A DNA stretch of 64,000 bases. Source: Bacillus manliponensis (GTDB lineage: Bacteria > Bacillota > Bacilli > Bacillales > Bacillaceae_G). The stretch spans positions 1 to 64,000 of the forward strand of contig NZ_JOTN01000019.1 in NCBI RefSeq assembly GCF_000712595.1, in the 5' to 3' direction. Of the stretch, positions 16,858 to 25,720 are shown one piece after another; within the stretch, counting starts at the first letter, position 1, and every line of letters starts with the position of its first letter. The translations under genes and the position numbers were made by a program. The notes under the pieces were generated by a model. It had not been told where the DNA came from. It saw only the letters and a list, made by a program, of their open reading frames with translations, and ran no database searches.

Positions 16858-17589
16858 ATGCAAGAGAAACAAAGTATTTTCACTCCGGCAGAATTGTATG
16901 TATTAGCGGGTGCAGCTGATGTGACGCACTTATTTGGCTTATCAGAACGTGAACAAATTTTAATGGGGGACCCAGATTGCGTACAAAATGCAACTGCTCG
17001 TTTAACTGAAAAAAGTCTCATTACCGAAACGGGTGGGCTAACAGAAGGGGCTTTTCAACTTATTGAACTTTTAAAAGCATATCAAGAGAGTAAGGAATAT
17101 ACCCGTATCAATAACTTATTAATTGGTTTTTTACCAAAAGATGAACACCGCGTAGCTGTGTTAACTGAAATCAAACCAAATGAAGAATACACCGTCGATT
17201 ACATAGCGAAGCGCGATGTGTATTTTACTTTATTAGGGCGTATTCCATTTTTAATGAGAGAGCCACGGGAAACGGAGCATACATTTTTAACGAAAAGAAT
17301 GACGATGGAAGAACTGGAAACATGTAAAGAGATGGATTTATCAGAAAAAGATGTTCTCGCGATTGAAACATTTGTCCGTCCACATCCAAAAAGCATAACA
17401 GGTGAGGGGAAATGGGAATGTATCTTATATTTCACTGAAGGAGAAGATTTTGTTCAAATTGATGTAGGGCGAAATCGATATGAATGGGTTAGTTTGTATG
17501 CGTTAAATAAACGAGTATTTGATGGATTAAAAATGAAGTATAAAAAACCGATGGATCTGACAGGGCTTTCGTTAGGAGGGATACATTAA
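16858..17589 (+). CDS. T7SS-locus protein of unknown function, 243 aa
   Basis: The start is ATG 16858, six bases after AAAGGTG. The sequence begins MQEKQSIFTPAELYVLAGAA, a helical start, followed by a mixed alpha/beta body including LLIGFLPKDEHRVAVLTEI and ends at TAA sharing a base with the next ATG. Proteins of this size in the same position of ESX loci resemble EspG-like or DUF5081-like chaperones; I make that comparison on position and general shape only. It is not a membrane protein and has no signal. Confidence 0.65.
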   Translation: MQEKQSIFTPAELYVLAGAADVTHLFGLSEREQILMGDPDCVQNATARLTEKSLITETGGLTEGAFQLIELLKAYQESKEYTRINNLLIGFLPKDEHRVAVLTEIKPNEEYTVDYIAKRDVYFTLLGRIPFLMREPRETEHTFLTKRMTMEELETCKEMDLSEKDVLAIETFVRPHPKSITGEGKWECILYFTEGEDFVQIDVGRNRYEWVSLYALNKRVFDGLKMKYKKPMDLTGLSLGGIH

Positions 17590-17927
17590 TGCAAGTACAA
17601 ATGGAAGATGGCGGTTCAGGATCTGTAAGCAGAACTGAAAAAATTGTGATGAACTTTAACGAAATGGTTGAAATCGCAACAAGTTTACAAGAAATTTGTG
17701 ACATATATACAAATGTTGTACAGGTAAACATTAATCATATTGTGAACGGTAACTTTTATGAAGATGGGGAAGCAAAAGAAATCATGGATATGCACCGTGA
17801 AATATTGGAAAAAACATTAGAACTGAGAGATAACTATGGCACCGCTGCTACGGTTGTGTATCACACATTAGAAGAAATGATTAAAAAGGATGAGGAATTA
17901 CAAAAAATATTAGAGATTAGCGGTTAA
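17589..17927 (+). CDS. Helical T7SS-locus protein, 112 aa
   Basis: ATG 17589 overlaps the preceding stop (TAATG), so translation is coupled. The protein has two long predicted helices (about 15-50 and 60-110), a size and layout like a WXG100 hairpin but without the W-x-G turn. It is probably another export partner of the adjacent toxin. Acidic residues are frequent at the end (EEMIKKDEELQKILE). Confidence 0.65.
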   Translation: MQVQMEDGGSGSVSRTEKIVMNFNEMVEIATSLQEICDIYTNVVQVNINHIVNGNFYEDGEAKEIMDMHREILEKTLELRDNYGTAATVVYHTLEEMIKKDEELQKILEISG

Positions 17928-17957
17928 TCATCTTTAATAAGGGGGGATGGGAAGCGT

Positions 17958-19673
17958 ATGGACGTTCGCTATAAACCTGAAGAATGGCAAGATATGAAAG
18001 AAGGAATTGATAAAATTACGAAAGAGGCAATTCCGAAGTTAAAAGAAATGAACCGTACATTAGAAGATGTTGAAGCGAAAATAAGAGAACTAGATTCTGA
18101 CCGAAGTATTAACTTCTCGCATACTAATCAAGAAAAAAAACTCCATGACTTACTAGATGATTATATAGAACTCGGAAACTACTGCACAAAAGTAGGAGAA
18201 GTTGTTTCCAGACACTTTGATAAACCGTTCTTAGAAGATATGGATGCATTCGCAGGAAAAATACGTGATTTATCAATAAAAAACTACAAGACAGATAACC
18301 GAATCGGTGCTACAACTACGACAACCACACCAAGTGCCCACGGCTACGGGCAAGTACAAACAATCACCACGAAAAAAGATGAAATTACAGTAGATGATAT
18401 TTTCAAAGAGTCCGTTGCTTTTGAAGAAGTATTGAAAGCACAATATAAAGAAATTAAAAAACAAAACCCAGATGCAGAGCTAAGCTATGAGCAATACCGA
18501 GACTTCGTACCATCCATGCGAGGGTTTGAATATGAGACCATTGCAGAAGGACAAAAAAAGCTAGAATCTTGGCGTGATCTCGCAATTGCCGGAGCGTTAA
18601 TTATTTTAACAATTGCCGTTCCACCAGTTGGAATAACTGCATCAGTCGCCTATGGTGGATTACAACTAAAAAGCGCGATAGAAGGGAAAGACTGGGGAAC
18701 AGGAAGGGAACTAACAGCTGCCGAACGAGCAGAAAATGGTGTTTTCGGCGTAATAGATGCCATCCCAGTCATCGGAGTTGCTGGGAAAGCATTTCGAGCA
18801 ACAGAAAGCCTTGTCACACTAAACAAACTAAGTAAAATAAAAGATGTTCCTGGGGTTAAATTTACTGCGAATAAGGTATCCGATGTGGTACAATTGTTAC
18901 AGAATAATAAAAATACTTGGTTAAGAGATTTAAAGTTAAAAGGTTTAAAAGCAGCAGACAAAATAAATGATTGGGATCATGCGATAAAAGGTAGAGCTGC
19001 TAAAATTATAGATGGTACAACAGGCGGATTGCATATCGCGAAAGACTTCGTGTCAGTTAAGTCTCTAGTACCCGCTGATGGAGCTATGCAACTTCGTCGT
19101 GGCACAGATTTAGAGTCTAGGGTAAAAGCGAGTCATGCAGAATCGAAAGCAGACATTCAGAGTCGGATTTCGAAGTTGGAGCAGGAGGGTAGGTTAAATA
19201 CTAAAGGTACGGGTGATGATAGTACTTATCGACACCTTAAAGATTATGAAAGTAATACTTATTTTACTAGAAGTGTAGAGTATAATGCAGGTAAAGAAGG
19301 AACAGGCTTTACTTATAAAGTCTATCAAAGAGGAGATATTGATTGGAATATGGTTCGAACAAAGGGAGCGAAAAAAGGACGTGGATTAACAAATGCAGAA
19401 GCCGCTTCCAAGTATGGTCTAGCTCCTATCCTTGATGATGCGGGTAGTGTTGCAACGTTACATCATTCGCAACAAAAAGGAGTGGGTCCATTATTTGAAG
19501 CATCGACCAGATATCATAATATTAGTAATGCCAAAAGGCCACCATTGCATCCGTATAAAGGAAAGTTAAATCCATTTTATCCTATGGATGAGCCAACAAG
19601 AAAAGCATTCCAAAAAGTAGATTCTATAAATTATTGGAAAACTAGAGGGAATGAAGCTTTAGGAGGGAATTGA
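17958..19673 (+). CDS. Full-length T7SS polymorphic toxin with LHH nuclease tip
   Basis: The toxin has 571 residues. The first 115 or so are helical (MDVRYKPEEWQDMKEGIDK...) as in type VII exported toxins. A threonine-rich linker near 118-125 follows, then a pre-toxin segment at about 205-285 with two hydrophobic stretches and ERAENGVFGVIDAIPVIG, the pre-toxin TG pattern. The carboxyl tip (from about 375) ends in a nuclease of the HNH/Endo VII superfamily: LHHSQQKGVGPLF at 501-513, a further histidine in STRYHNI and LHPY near 530. No signal peptide is present. The tip DNA is more AT-rich than the backbone, as in exchanged tips. RBS: GGGGGGATGGGAAG. Its SUKH immunity gene begins one base after the stop. 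Confidence 0.87.
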   Translation: MDVRYKPEEWQDMKEGIDKITKEAIPKLKEMNRTLEDVEAKIRELDSDRSINFSHTNQEKKLHDLLDDYIELGNYCTKVGEVVSRHFDKPFLEDMDAFAGKIRDLSIKNYKTDNRIGATTTTTTPSAHGYGQVQTITTKKDEITVDDIFKESVAFEEVLKAQYKEIKKQNPDAELSYEQYRDFVPSMRGFEYETIAEGQKKLESWRDLAIAGALIILTIAVPPVGITASVAYGGLQLKSAIEGKDWGTGRELTAAERAENGVFGVIDAIPVIGVAGKAFRATESLVTLNKLSKIKDVPGVKFTANKVSDVVQLLQNNKNTWLRDLKLKGLKAADKINDWDHAIKGRAAKIIDGTTGGLHIAKDFVSVKSLVPADGAMQLRRGTDLESRVKASHAESKADIQSRISKLEQEGRLNTKGTGDDSTYRHLKDYESNTYFTRSVEYNAGKEGTGFTYKVYQRGDIDWNMVRTKGAKKGRGLTNAEAASKYGLAPILDDAGSVATLHHSQQKGVGPLFEASTRYHNISNAKRPPLHPYKGKLNPFYPMDEPTRKAFQKVDSINYWKTRGNEALGGN

Positions 19674-19674
19674 A

Positions 19675-20103
19675 ATGAATGTTTTGCCTGATAATTTAGA
19701 ACAAGTTCTTGAAGAAGACATTTATAAACGTGAAGATAAGAATAAAGTGAAAGAGACATTAACTAACTTAGGTGTTGAAGTATCTGATACATTCAGAGAA
19801 TTTTATTATCGGTATGCTGGGCCTTTTTGGGAAGAACACGTTCCTTATGAGTTGCTAGATGTTGTAGATGAAGAGAATAATATTGAATCATACACGATTA
19901 TTGCTCGAAATGAGCATGGATTTCCTAAAAAGTATTTAGTTTTAAGTGAAATGTCAGCAAATGCTATACTAGTACTTGATAGTGTAACTGATAAAGTTTA
20001 TTCGGTTAATTTTGAAGGTGGAGATGAGCTGCTTTTAAGCGGAGAGTTAGAGGAAACTTGGCCAACATTTTATGAGTTTTTAAAAGAATATTTTAACTGT
20101 TAG
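19675..20103 (+). CDS. SUKH (SMI1/KNR4) immunity protein for the LHH toxin
   Basis: At 142 residues it matches the SUKH fold: VSDTFREFYYRYAGPFWEEH is the family start motif, followed by KKYLVLSEMSANAILVLDS with strand pattern, and TWPTFYEFLKEYF at the end, the typical closing SFEEFL-like helix. SUKH proteins bind and neutralise nuclease toxin tips. The position, one base after the toxin stop with its own AGGAGGG, makes it the cognate immunity protein by context. Confidence 0.87.
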   Translation: MNVLPDNLEQVLEEDIYKREDKNKVKETLTNLGVEVSDTFREFYYRYAGPFWEEHVPYELLDVVDEENNIESYTIIARNEHGFPKKYLVLSEMSANAILVLDSVTDKVYSVNFEGGDELLLSGELEETWPTFYEFLKEYFNC

Positions 20104-20574
20104 ATAGAGACTAAGTTAATGTTAGGTAAAATGATTTTACTCATGATGCTAAGTAAGCACAAAGGGTTATAGTAACTTTATAAGCTTTTATATGCATGAA
20201 AACGATAAAGCTCTTGTAAATATATACAAGTGAAGAGAATTTATTTTGAAGTAGATAAAAAAATGAATCAGCTGTTAAAAAGTAAAGACCTCATGATGGT
20301 TGTACCATCATAGAGTATTATGTGCAATGATAGAATAGAAAACGAAGTACGAGCTTAGGCGAGATGACATTTTACTGGGTGATGAATATAAACACATGGA
20401 ATGGACAAAAAACTAGCGAACTCGTACAGACTCGTAAGTTTTAACGTAGTAGTTGTCATGACATATAAAAGGTGTCATACTGTTACTATAAAACTTACAA
20501 ATTTAATGTTACTTAAAAAACATATGAACTTAAAGCACTTGATTGTCAATTATGGCAACGAGTGCTTTTTTGTA
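20104..20574 (+). repeat. Array spacer 1 ending in a repeated terminator
   Basis: No gene is seen. The spacer ends in GAACTTAAAGCACTTGATTG then a hairpin, AAAGCACTTG paired with CGAGTGCTTT, and a T-run (about 20528-20574). A nearly identical end occurs in spacer 2 (about 24310-24356) and a damaged one near 25616. A second block, GAGCTTAGGC-GA-TGACATTTTACT near 20353, recurs near 25581. The spacers look like copies of one ancestral segment. Confidence 0.6.
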
Positions 20575-20824
20575 TTTTAGCGTAGAAATAAGTTGGTACA
20601 CGTATAATTTTATAAGTGTATTAAGTGTTAAATTTTATAGACTGTAGTGGCTTTGTACAGTGTACGACACTACTAGAGAAAAAACTATTGTAAAAATTAA
20701 GGGTTGTATTATTTTTTGAAGTCATCGTAAAGTACGTTTTAACGGATTTACGTTACGAACACGTTATCCGCAAAAAACGGGTAAACGTTACAGGGACTCA
20801 AATTACTGTAACGGGAGGGGATTT
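20575..20824. other. Leader of the recombinase gene with inverted repeats
   Basis: Non-coding. GTAGTG (near 20644) and CACTAC (20668-20673) enclose GTACAGTGTAC, a nested inverted repeat of the sort bound by recombinases. ACTACTAGAG at 20669-20678 recurs at 21616-21625 on the other side of the recombinase gene. AACGTTAC-like words are repeated before the start codon. Confidence 0.35.
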
Positions 20825-21580
20825 ATGATGGGAGAGAAAGTAGTTGGTTACGTACGAGTTTCAACGGAAGGACAAGTACGTGATGGGTATAGTTTAGCGT
20901 ATCAAGTAGAAGAGATTGAACGTTACTGTAACGAAAATAATTTAGAACTACTTCATGTGTATGAAGATGGATTAACAGTTGAACGTGATGGACTACAAGA
21001 GCTATTGTCGGATATGACGTATAAACAAGTAAGCTATGTTGTTGTGTTGAATACATCACGATTGTGGCGCTCTGATATGGCGAAAGTATTGATACAACGA
21101 GAACTAAAGAAACACGAAGTAGATGTGAAGGCAATTGAACAATCAAGCTATAGTATTTACACACATGAGCCAAATGACTTTTTGGTGAATGGCATGTTAG
21201 AGCTATTAGACCAATACCAACGACTTGAAATTGCATTGAAGCTAAGTAGAGGTAGAAAGAAGAAGGCTGAACAAGGTGGATATGCAGGTGGTGGTGTACT
21301 GTTTGGCTACAAGGCAACAAAAGGACAAAAGGTGTTAGAAGTAGATGGTGAGAAAGCAGTAGTTGTACGTAGACTATTTGAATTACGACACTTTTTTAAA
21401 CATTGGTCACTTACGCAATTGGCAGAACAATTGAATGTGGAAGGCTACTGCACAGCGAAAGGTAAACAATTTACGAAAGTACAAGTGAAACGCATGTTAG
21501 ATAGAGAGAATTTTTATCGTGGCATGTATGAATACGGGGAAATACAAACAAATGGAAAACATGCAGCAATTATTTTATAA
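20825..21580 (+). CDS. Serine recombinase (resolvase plus recombinase domain)
   Basis: The amino part is a serine-recombinase catalytic domain with the nucleophile S13 in GYVRVSTEGQ, the LNTSRLWRSD active-site arginines near 80 and a long helix E. It continues into a Recombinase domain (GGVLFGYKAT...VVVRRLFELRHFFKHWSLTQ...NVEGYCTAKGKQFTKVQVKRML). The protein of 251 residues ends shortly after NFYRGMYEYGEIQTNGKHAA and lacks the long zinc-ribbon and coiled-coil tail of large serine integrases. GGGAGGGG precedes the ATG pair at 20825/20828. It sits inside the toxin cassette array and may act there or be an unrelated insertion. Confidence 0.87.
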   Translation: MMGEKVVGYVRVSTEGQVRDGYSLAYQVEEIERYCNENNLELLHVYEDGLTVERDGLQELLSDMTYKQVSYVVVLNTSRLWRSDMAKVLIQRELKKHEVDVKAIEQSSYSIYTHEPNDFLVNGMLELLDQYQRLEIALKLSRGRKKKAEQGGYAGGGVLFGYKATKGQKVLEVDGEKAVVVRRLFELRHFFKHWSLTQLAEQLNVEGYCTAKGKQFTKVQVKRMLDRENFYRGMYEYGEIQTNGKHAAIIL

Positions 21581-21625
21581 ACTCACTTAAAAAATTAGCT
21601 CATTTTACTATACATACTACTAGAG

Positions 21626-21736
21626 TGATGAAAAATGGATAGGCTTGCGTACCTATGCGCATCGGAAGATGAACGCTCGAACTAAGGTTGCCGACATTTT
21701 TATATATGACTAAATCATTGAATAGAGGGATGAGTT
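21626..21736 (+). ncRNA. Candidate IS110 bridge RNA region
   Basis: IS110-group elements encode a structured bridge (seek) RNA in the non-coding end before the transposase. The 110 bases here are non-coding and contain a hairpin ATAGG-CTTGCGTA-CCTAT near 21639-21656 and further short pairings such as GCGCATC and GAACGC. Placement by family knowledge, folding seen only by eye; target- and donor-binding loops were not resolved. Confidence 0.45.
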
Positions 21737-22972
21737 ATGCATAATAGACAAAACTATTTGTATGTAGGAGTAGATTTACATAAGCAGCATCATACGGCTG
21801 TTATGATTAATTGTTGGCAAGAGAAATTAGGAGAAATACAATTTGAGAATAAACCATCGGCATTTTCGAAGTTTTTATTAGAAGTAGAGACATATGTGAG
21901 TGATGGTTTATCAGTTGTATTTGGTTTAGAGGATGTTGGTGGTTACGGAAGAGCGTTAGCGAAATATTTAGTAGATCATGAACGAATAGTGAAAGAAGTA
22001 AATCCAGCTTTATCATTTTTAGAACGAAAAAGCCAAGTGATGATACAAAAAAATGATAGTTGGGATGCGGAATGTGTGGCACGTATATTGGTAAACAAAT
22101 TTGAGCAACTACCAAATGTAAATCCAAACGATTTATTTTGGTCAATACAACAATTGGTTTCAAGAAGGAATGCATTAGTAAAAGCACAAAGTGCATTAAA
22201 GAACCAACTACATATTCAATTAAACCATCATTATCCAAGCTATAAAAAGTTTTTCTCAGAATTAGATGGGAAAACAGCATTAGCGTTTTGGGAGAAATAT
22301 TCGTCACCGTCTTGTTTAGAGGGTGTTAGTGTAAAAAAATTAACGACTTTTTTATTAGACGTTAGCAACAATACATGTTCAGTGAAGAAAGCAAGCGACA
22401 TATTAAAACTTGTAAAAGGAGATGGACAAACAATGAAAGAGTATCAAGAAACGCGAGATTTTTTAGTAAGAAGTATTGTACGGGATATTGAGTTTAAAAA
22501 GAGGGAACTGAAATACATCGAAAGAGAATTAAAACGGTTATTAAATCTACTAGATTATCAATTAGAGACGATGCCGGGAATAGAACTTGTGACGGCATCA
22601 GCATTAATTGCAGAAATTGGGGATGTAAGGCGATTTCCAAATGCCAACAAATTAGCACGATTCGCGGGGATTGCGCCTGTTTACTTTGGTTCTGGTGGGA
22701 AAGGTAAGACACACAAAAGCAAACAAGGAAACAGGGCGCTACACGCTTTATTTTATAATTTAGCTGTACAGCAAGTGCAAGTAGCAAAAGGAAGTAAGTT
22801 ACCTAGAAACCCAGTGTTTCATGCGTATTATCAAAAGAAACTTAAAGAGGGAAAAACAAAAGGACAAGCATTGGTATGTATTATGAGAAGGCTTGTAAAC
22901 ATTGTATATGGCATGATGAAATATAAAACGGCATATGAATTGCCGATAGTAGAAGAAAAAGAAGTAGTTTAA
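21737..22972 (+). CDS. IS110-family transposase
   Basis: The protein of 411 residues starts with the RuvC-like DEDD domain: VGVDLHKQHHTA gives D13, FGLEDVGGYG the glutamate, and NDSWDAECVARIL the later aspartates. A helical middle follows. The carboxyl Tnp domain has the MPGIELVTASALIAEIGDVR helix-hairpin and GSGGKGKTHKSKQGNRALHA, where the conserved serine is the nucleophile. All key residues are present, so it appears active. ATG 21737 follows AGAGGGATGAG. The enzyme works with a bridge RNA to recombine target and donor. Confidence 0.93.
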   Translation: MHNRQNYLYVGVDLHKQHHTAVMINCWQEKLGEIQFENKPSAFSKFLLEVETYVSDGLSVVFGLEDVGGYGRALAKYLVDHERIVKEVNPALSFLERKSQVMIQKNDSWDAECVARILVNKFEQLPNVNPNDLFWSIQQLVSRRNALVKAQSALKNQLHIQLNHHYPSYKKFFSELDGKTALAFWEKYSSPSCLEGVSVKKLTTFLLDVSNNTCSVKKASDILKLVKGDGQTMKEYQETRDFLVRSIVRDIEFKKRELKYIERELKRLLNLLDYQLETMPGIELVTASALIAEIGDVRRFPNANKLARFAGIAPVYFGSGGKGKTHKSKQGNRALHALFYNLAVQQVQVAKGSKLPRNPVFHAYYQKKLKEGKTKGQALVCIMRRLVNIVYGMMKYKTAYELPIVEEKEVV

Positions 22973-23025
22973 TAAGGTTTACATGGTTTGCTTTTTTATT
23001 GTGAGGGTTTAAGATTACAACATAG

Positions 23026-23544
23026 GGTACGGTTAAAAATACTAATGAGACTAGAGAAGTATTTTTAGAAAATATTAATGAATTTGTTTCCGGTAATAAA
23101 AAATTTGAAGATGTTATTGATGATTACGCCAAAGTGTATGCTGAAAAAGTTGAATCTAATACAGTATGGAGTTGGGCAGATGACATTGTTGGTGGAGATA
23201 GATTAAATTATAGACAGAGAAAAGAAATTAGGTTACAGGCCATAGAGAAAGGATTGATACCAGATGTTCCATTTAAAGATGGAACAAAATACCCTGATTT
23301 TTCTAAAGTTGATGGATTAATAGGAAAAGTTGACTACCTTCCCGATAGGCTCTGGGGAGCAAAAGATAGAGAACAGTTTAATTGGCTAGATAGTAGAATT
23401 GAAGGTGGAAGGCCTAAGGGAATGACGTGGCATCATTCTGAAATTGATGGAAGAATGGAGTTAGTTCCATTTGGTATTCACAATATTATAAACCATAAAG
23501 GTGGAAGGAGCCCTGGACACTGGGCACATATAGGTAAGAGATAG
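23026..23544 (+). pseudogene. Orphan toxin tip cassette, WHH-type HNH nuclease
   Basis: The frame opens directly after TAG 23023-23025 with GTVKNTNETREVFLENINEF and has no proper start or RBS, so it is a silent carboxyl-terminal cassette of about 172 residues. It ends in TWHHSEIDGRMELVPFGIHN then INHKGGRSPGHWAHIG, the WHH variant of the HNH/Endo VII nuclease toxins, with all histidines in place. An internal GTG at 23134 could start a shorter product. The missing backbone would be supplied by recombination with the upstream toxin gene. Its immunity gene follows by 13 bases. Confidence 0.8.
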
Positions 23545-23557
23545 GGAGGAATTAATA

Positions 23558-24028
23558 ATGAAAATAGATGAAAAAACTAGTGTTAAACCTTTTCCGAGTG
23601 ATGAGAGAATTGCTTGGTTTGAACAATCGTATAGAATTAAATTGCCGCAGTCATATATTGACTTTTTAAAAAAGTATAACGGAGCTACACCTATTACTAA
23701 TGTATTGAAAATTGATAGGCAGGAATATGTGATAGAAAGGTTCTTATGTTTATTGGATAACCCTAAAGAGCATTCAGTAGATGGATGGTATGACCTAACA
23801 TCTGTTTTAACTCAATTAGATGGTAGGCTTATTGATGATGAAGAGTTAATTGGCATGAATATTATACCGATAGCTGCTATGTTTGCTGGTGATTTTATTT
23901 GTTTAGATTTTAGAAATAGTGAGAATCCTGAAATTGTTATCTGGGATCATGAAGAATCGGAAGAATTAGAGCCAGCAACCACAGTGATTGCGAGTAGTTT
24001 TGAAGAATTTTTGACTATGTTATCATAA
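23558..24028 (+). CDS. SUKH (SMI1/KNR4) immunity protein for the WHH tip
   Basis: The 156-residue protein is a clear SMI1/KNR4 domain: ERIAWFEQSYRIKLPQSYIDFLKKYNGA at the start, IIPIAAMFAGDFICLDFRNS in the middle and VIASSFEEFLTML at the end. It should neutralise the nuclease of the preceding cassette. AGGGAGG precedes ATG 23558, so it can be expressed even though its toxin tip has no start of its own, which protects the cell against sister cells bearing the tip. Confidence 0.9.
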   Translation: MKIDEKTSVKPFPSDERIAWFEQSYRIKLPQSYIDFLKKYNGATPITNVLKIDRQEYVIERFLCLLDNPKEHSVDGWYDLTSVLTQLDGRLIDDEELIGMNIIPIAAMFAGDFICLDFRNSENPEIVIWDHEESEELEPATTVIASSFEEFLTMLS

Positions 24029-24371
24029 TAATTAAGTGGAATGAGTTATAGTGACTTTATAAGTATTATGATAACACTTAACTCGATTTATATTTTACAC
24101 ATGCGAATGACAAAGCTAGTAACGCTTAACGTAAATACACATAAGCACATACACAGACGAAAAGCAAAGCATATGTGAAGTATATAAAAAAGAAACGGTC
24201 ATTTTAATGGTCGCTGAGTACAAATAATACACAAAATGTGGCATACTGTTTTTTATAACGTGACGAAATGTATAAACTTAAAGCTAACATGGACACTTAT
24301 AAAACAGATGAACTTAAAGCACTTGATTGTCTACAATGGGCAACAAGTGCTTTTTATTTTAAGATGATGAC
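24029..24371 (+). repeat. Array spacer 2 ending in a repeated terminator
   Basis: No gene is seen. The end GAACTTAAAGCACTTGATTG plus hairpin AAAGCACTTG/CAAGTGCTTT and T-run (24310-24356) repeats spacer 1. Another block, ATGTGAAGTATATAAAAAAG near 24173, recurs in spacer 3 near 25474. Confidence 0.6.
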
Positions 24372-24896
24372 ATGGGGAAGGGAAACACTGTAAACGATTA
24401 TTTAGATGATATGGTTGTGGCTGGTAATGCTAATACAGATAAGATGAACAAACTTAAAAATACTATTCAAAATAATAATTTTGTAGATGAGTTGTATGAG
24501 ATTAGTAAAAAAATGGATGATTTAGGTGTTACTACAGAATATCATGCAGCATTAATTAAAATTGATTTTAGTAAGTATCTTAGAGGGCTAATAGGTAATC
24601 TGCCTGCTGTTATGATAAGTCCATATGCACATCATATTTTATTTGAACAAGGTCTTGGGCAGAAGAAACAAGAACTTGTTCGAGAAGGTCAAGAAATATT
24701 AAGAAGATATGGAATAGAACTGATAGGTGAAAAAAACCTTGTATGTTCACTAAATAAAATTGCAGCACAACACGGTATAGAACGTCTTCAACATATCGTT
24801 GATAAGTTGAAAGAAGTAGATAGTTTTGGTGGAACTCGTGAAAAAATAGTTGAAATGCTTAAGCTACTAGGTGAAGAAGCAGCATTAATGAAATAA
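24372..24896 (+). CDS. Orphan toxin tip cassette, AHH-type nuclease
   Basis: The frame of 174 residues follows a stop closely and starts MGKGNTVNDYLDD at an ATG without a good RBS. The carboxyl half is an AHH nuclease of the HNH/Endo VII superfamily: PYAHHILFEQGLGQ at 85-98, VREGQEILRRYGIELIGEKN and AAQHGIERLQHIVDKL with the later histidines. It lacks any export domain, so it is probably a silent tip cassette like the WHH one. Its partner, an ankyrin protein, follows by 20 bases. Confidence 0.82.
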   Translation: MGKGNTVNDYLDDMVVAGNANTDKMNKLKNTIQNNNFVDELYEISKKMDDLGVTTEYHAALIKIDFSKYLRGLIGNLPAVMISPYAHHILFEQGLGQKKQELVREGQEILRRYGIELIGEKNLVCSLNKIAAQHGIERLQHIVDKLKEVDSFGGTREKIVEMLKLLGEEAALMK

Positions 24897-24916
24897 AGAT
24901 ATTTTAGGAGGATTCT

Positions 24917-25429
24917 ATGGATAATAAGGAAAAAGCAATGAAAATCTATGATTTAATTAAGAATGGTGATATAGAACAAGCGAAAGAGATAATTATTACA
25001 GATAAAAATTTGCTTGATTTTGTAACACCTTTTGGAACGTGGCTACATGTTGCGGTTAGAGCTGGTAAACTGAATATGATAAAATTTCTAGTTGAATCTG
25101 GCATGGGTATTAACATAAACGATGGTGTACCAAAGTCAGCGCCTATTGCACATGCAGCTAGTGAAGGTGAAATTAGTATTGTAGAGTACTTATTTGATAA
25201 TGGTGCAATATTAGATGTTAGTGATCCAAATAGAAATCCTCTATTCTCAGCGATTTATGGTAGGCACATTAATATTGTAAAGTATCTTGTTCAGAATGGT
25301 ATTGATATTACTGCTAACTATACAGGGGATACTATGAAAGATATAGATGCTTATGTATTTGCTATTGAAAGAGGACAAACAGAAATTGCTGAATATTTAA
25401 AGATGAAAGTGGATGAAAAGAATAAGTAA
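24917..25429 (+). CDS. Ankyrin-repeat immunity protein for the AHH tip
   Basis: About 170 residues with four ankyrin-like repeats: GTWLHVAVRAGKLNMIKFLV, PIAHAASEGEISIVEYLFDN, PLFSAIYGRHINIVKYLVQN and AYVFAIERGQTEIAEYLKMK. Ankyrin proteins serve as immunity proteins for AHH and related nuclease toxins. AGGAGG stands before ATG 24917, so it has its own translation signal. Cytoplasmic. Confidence 0.88.
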   Translation: MDNKEKAMKIYDLIKNGDIEQAKEIIITDKNLLDFVTPFGTWLHVAVRAGKLNMIKFLVESGMGININDGVPKSAPIAHAASEGEISIVEYLFDNGAILDVSDPNRNPLFSAIYGRHINIVKYLVQNGIDITANYTGDTMKDIDAYVFAIERGQTEIAEYLKMKVDEKNK

Positions 25430-25720
25430 GAGAGATTGATATTGTTTTACTAATTATGAATGGCACAAAAAGCAGATGTGAAGTATATAGAAAAAGAAGA
25501 AATCATTTTTTAGTCGTGACTTTATAATGGTTTAACATTATGGACTAGCGTTTATACGCCTCGTATCTCGACAAGATAACATGAGCTTAGGCCAAGTGAT
25601 ATTTTACTTTGGGAGGAACTTAAAGCACTGGATTATTTATTAAAGGAAACGAGTAAATGATAAAGCGAATAGAAAATAACATACAGATATTGTAAAATGG
25701 TGCGAGGAAGGGGAGATATT
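25430..25720 (+). repeat. Array spacer 3, degraded
   Basis: No gene is seen. It carries recognisable but damaged versions of blocks from the other two spacers: ATGTGAAGTATATAGAAAAA near 25474, GAGCTTAGGCCAAGTGATAT near 25581 and GAACTTAAAGCACTGGATTA near 25616, the last without the second hairpin arm. Confidence 0.5.

Larger units (their letters stand above)
21581..22990 (+). mobile_element. IS110-family insertion sequence (ends approximate)
   Basis: The element is defined by the transposase gene at 21737-22972 and its flanks. IS110 elements usually lack long inverted repeats and target duplications, so I cannot fix the ends; the left end lies between 21581 and about 21620 and the right end between 22975 and 23023. 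It separates the serine recombinase gene from the first orphan toxin tip. Confidence 0.7.

Noticed and set aside
20823-22787. Minus-strand open frames over the recombinase and IS110 genes
   Set aside because: They are antisense shadows of two intact, motif-supported genes.
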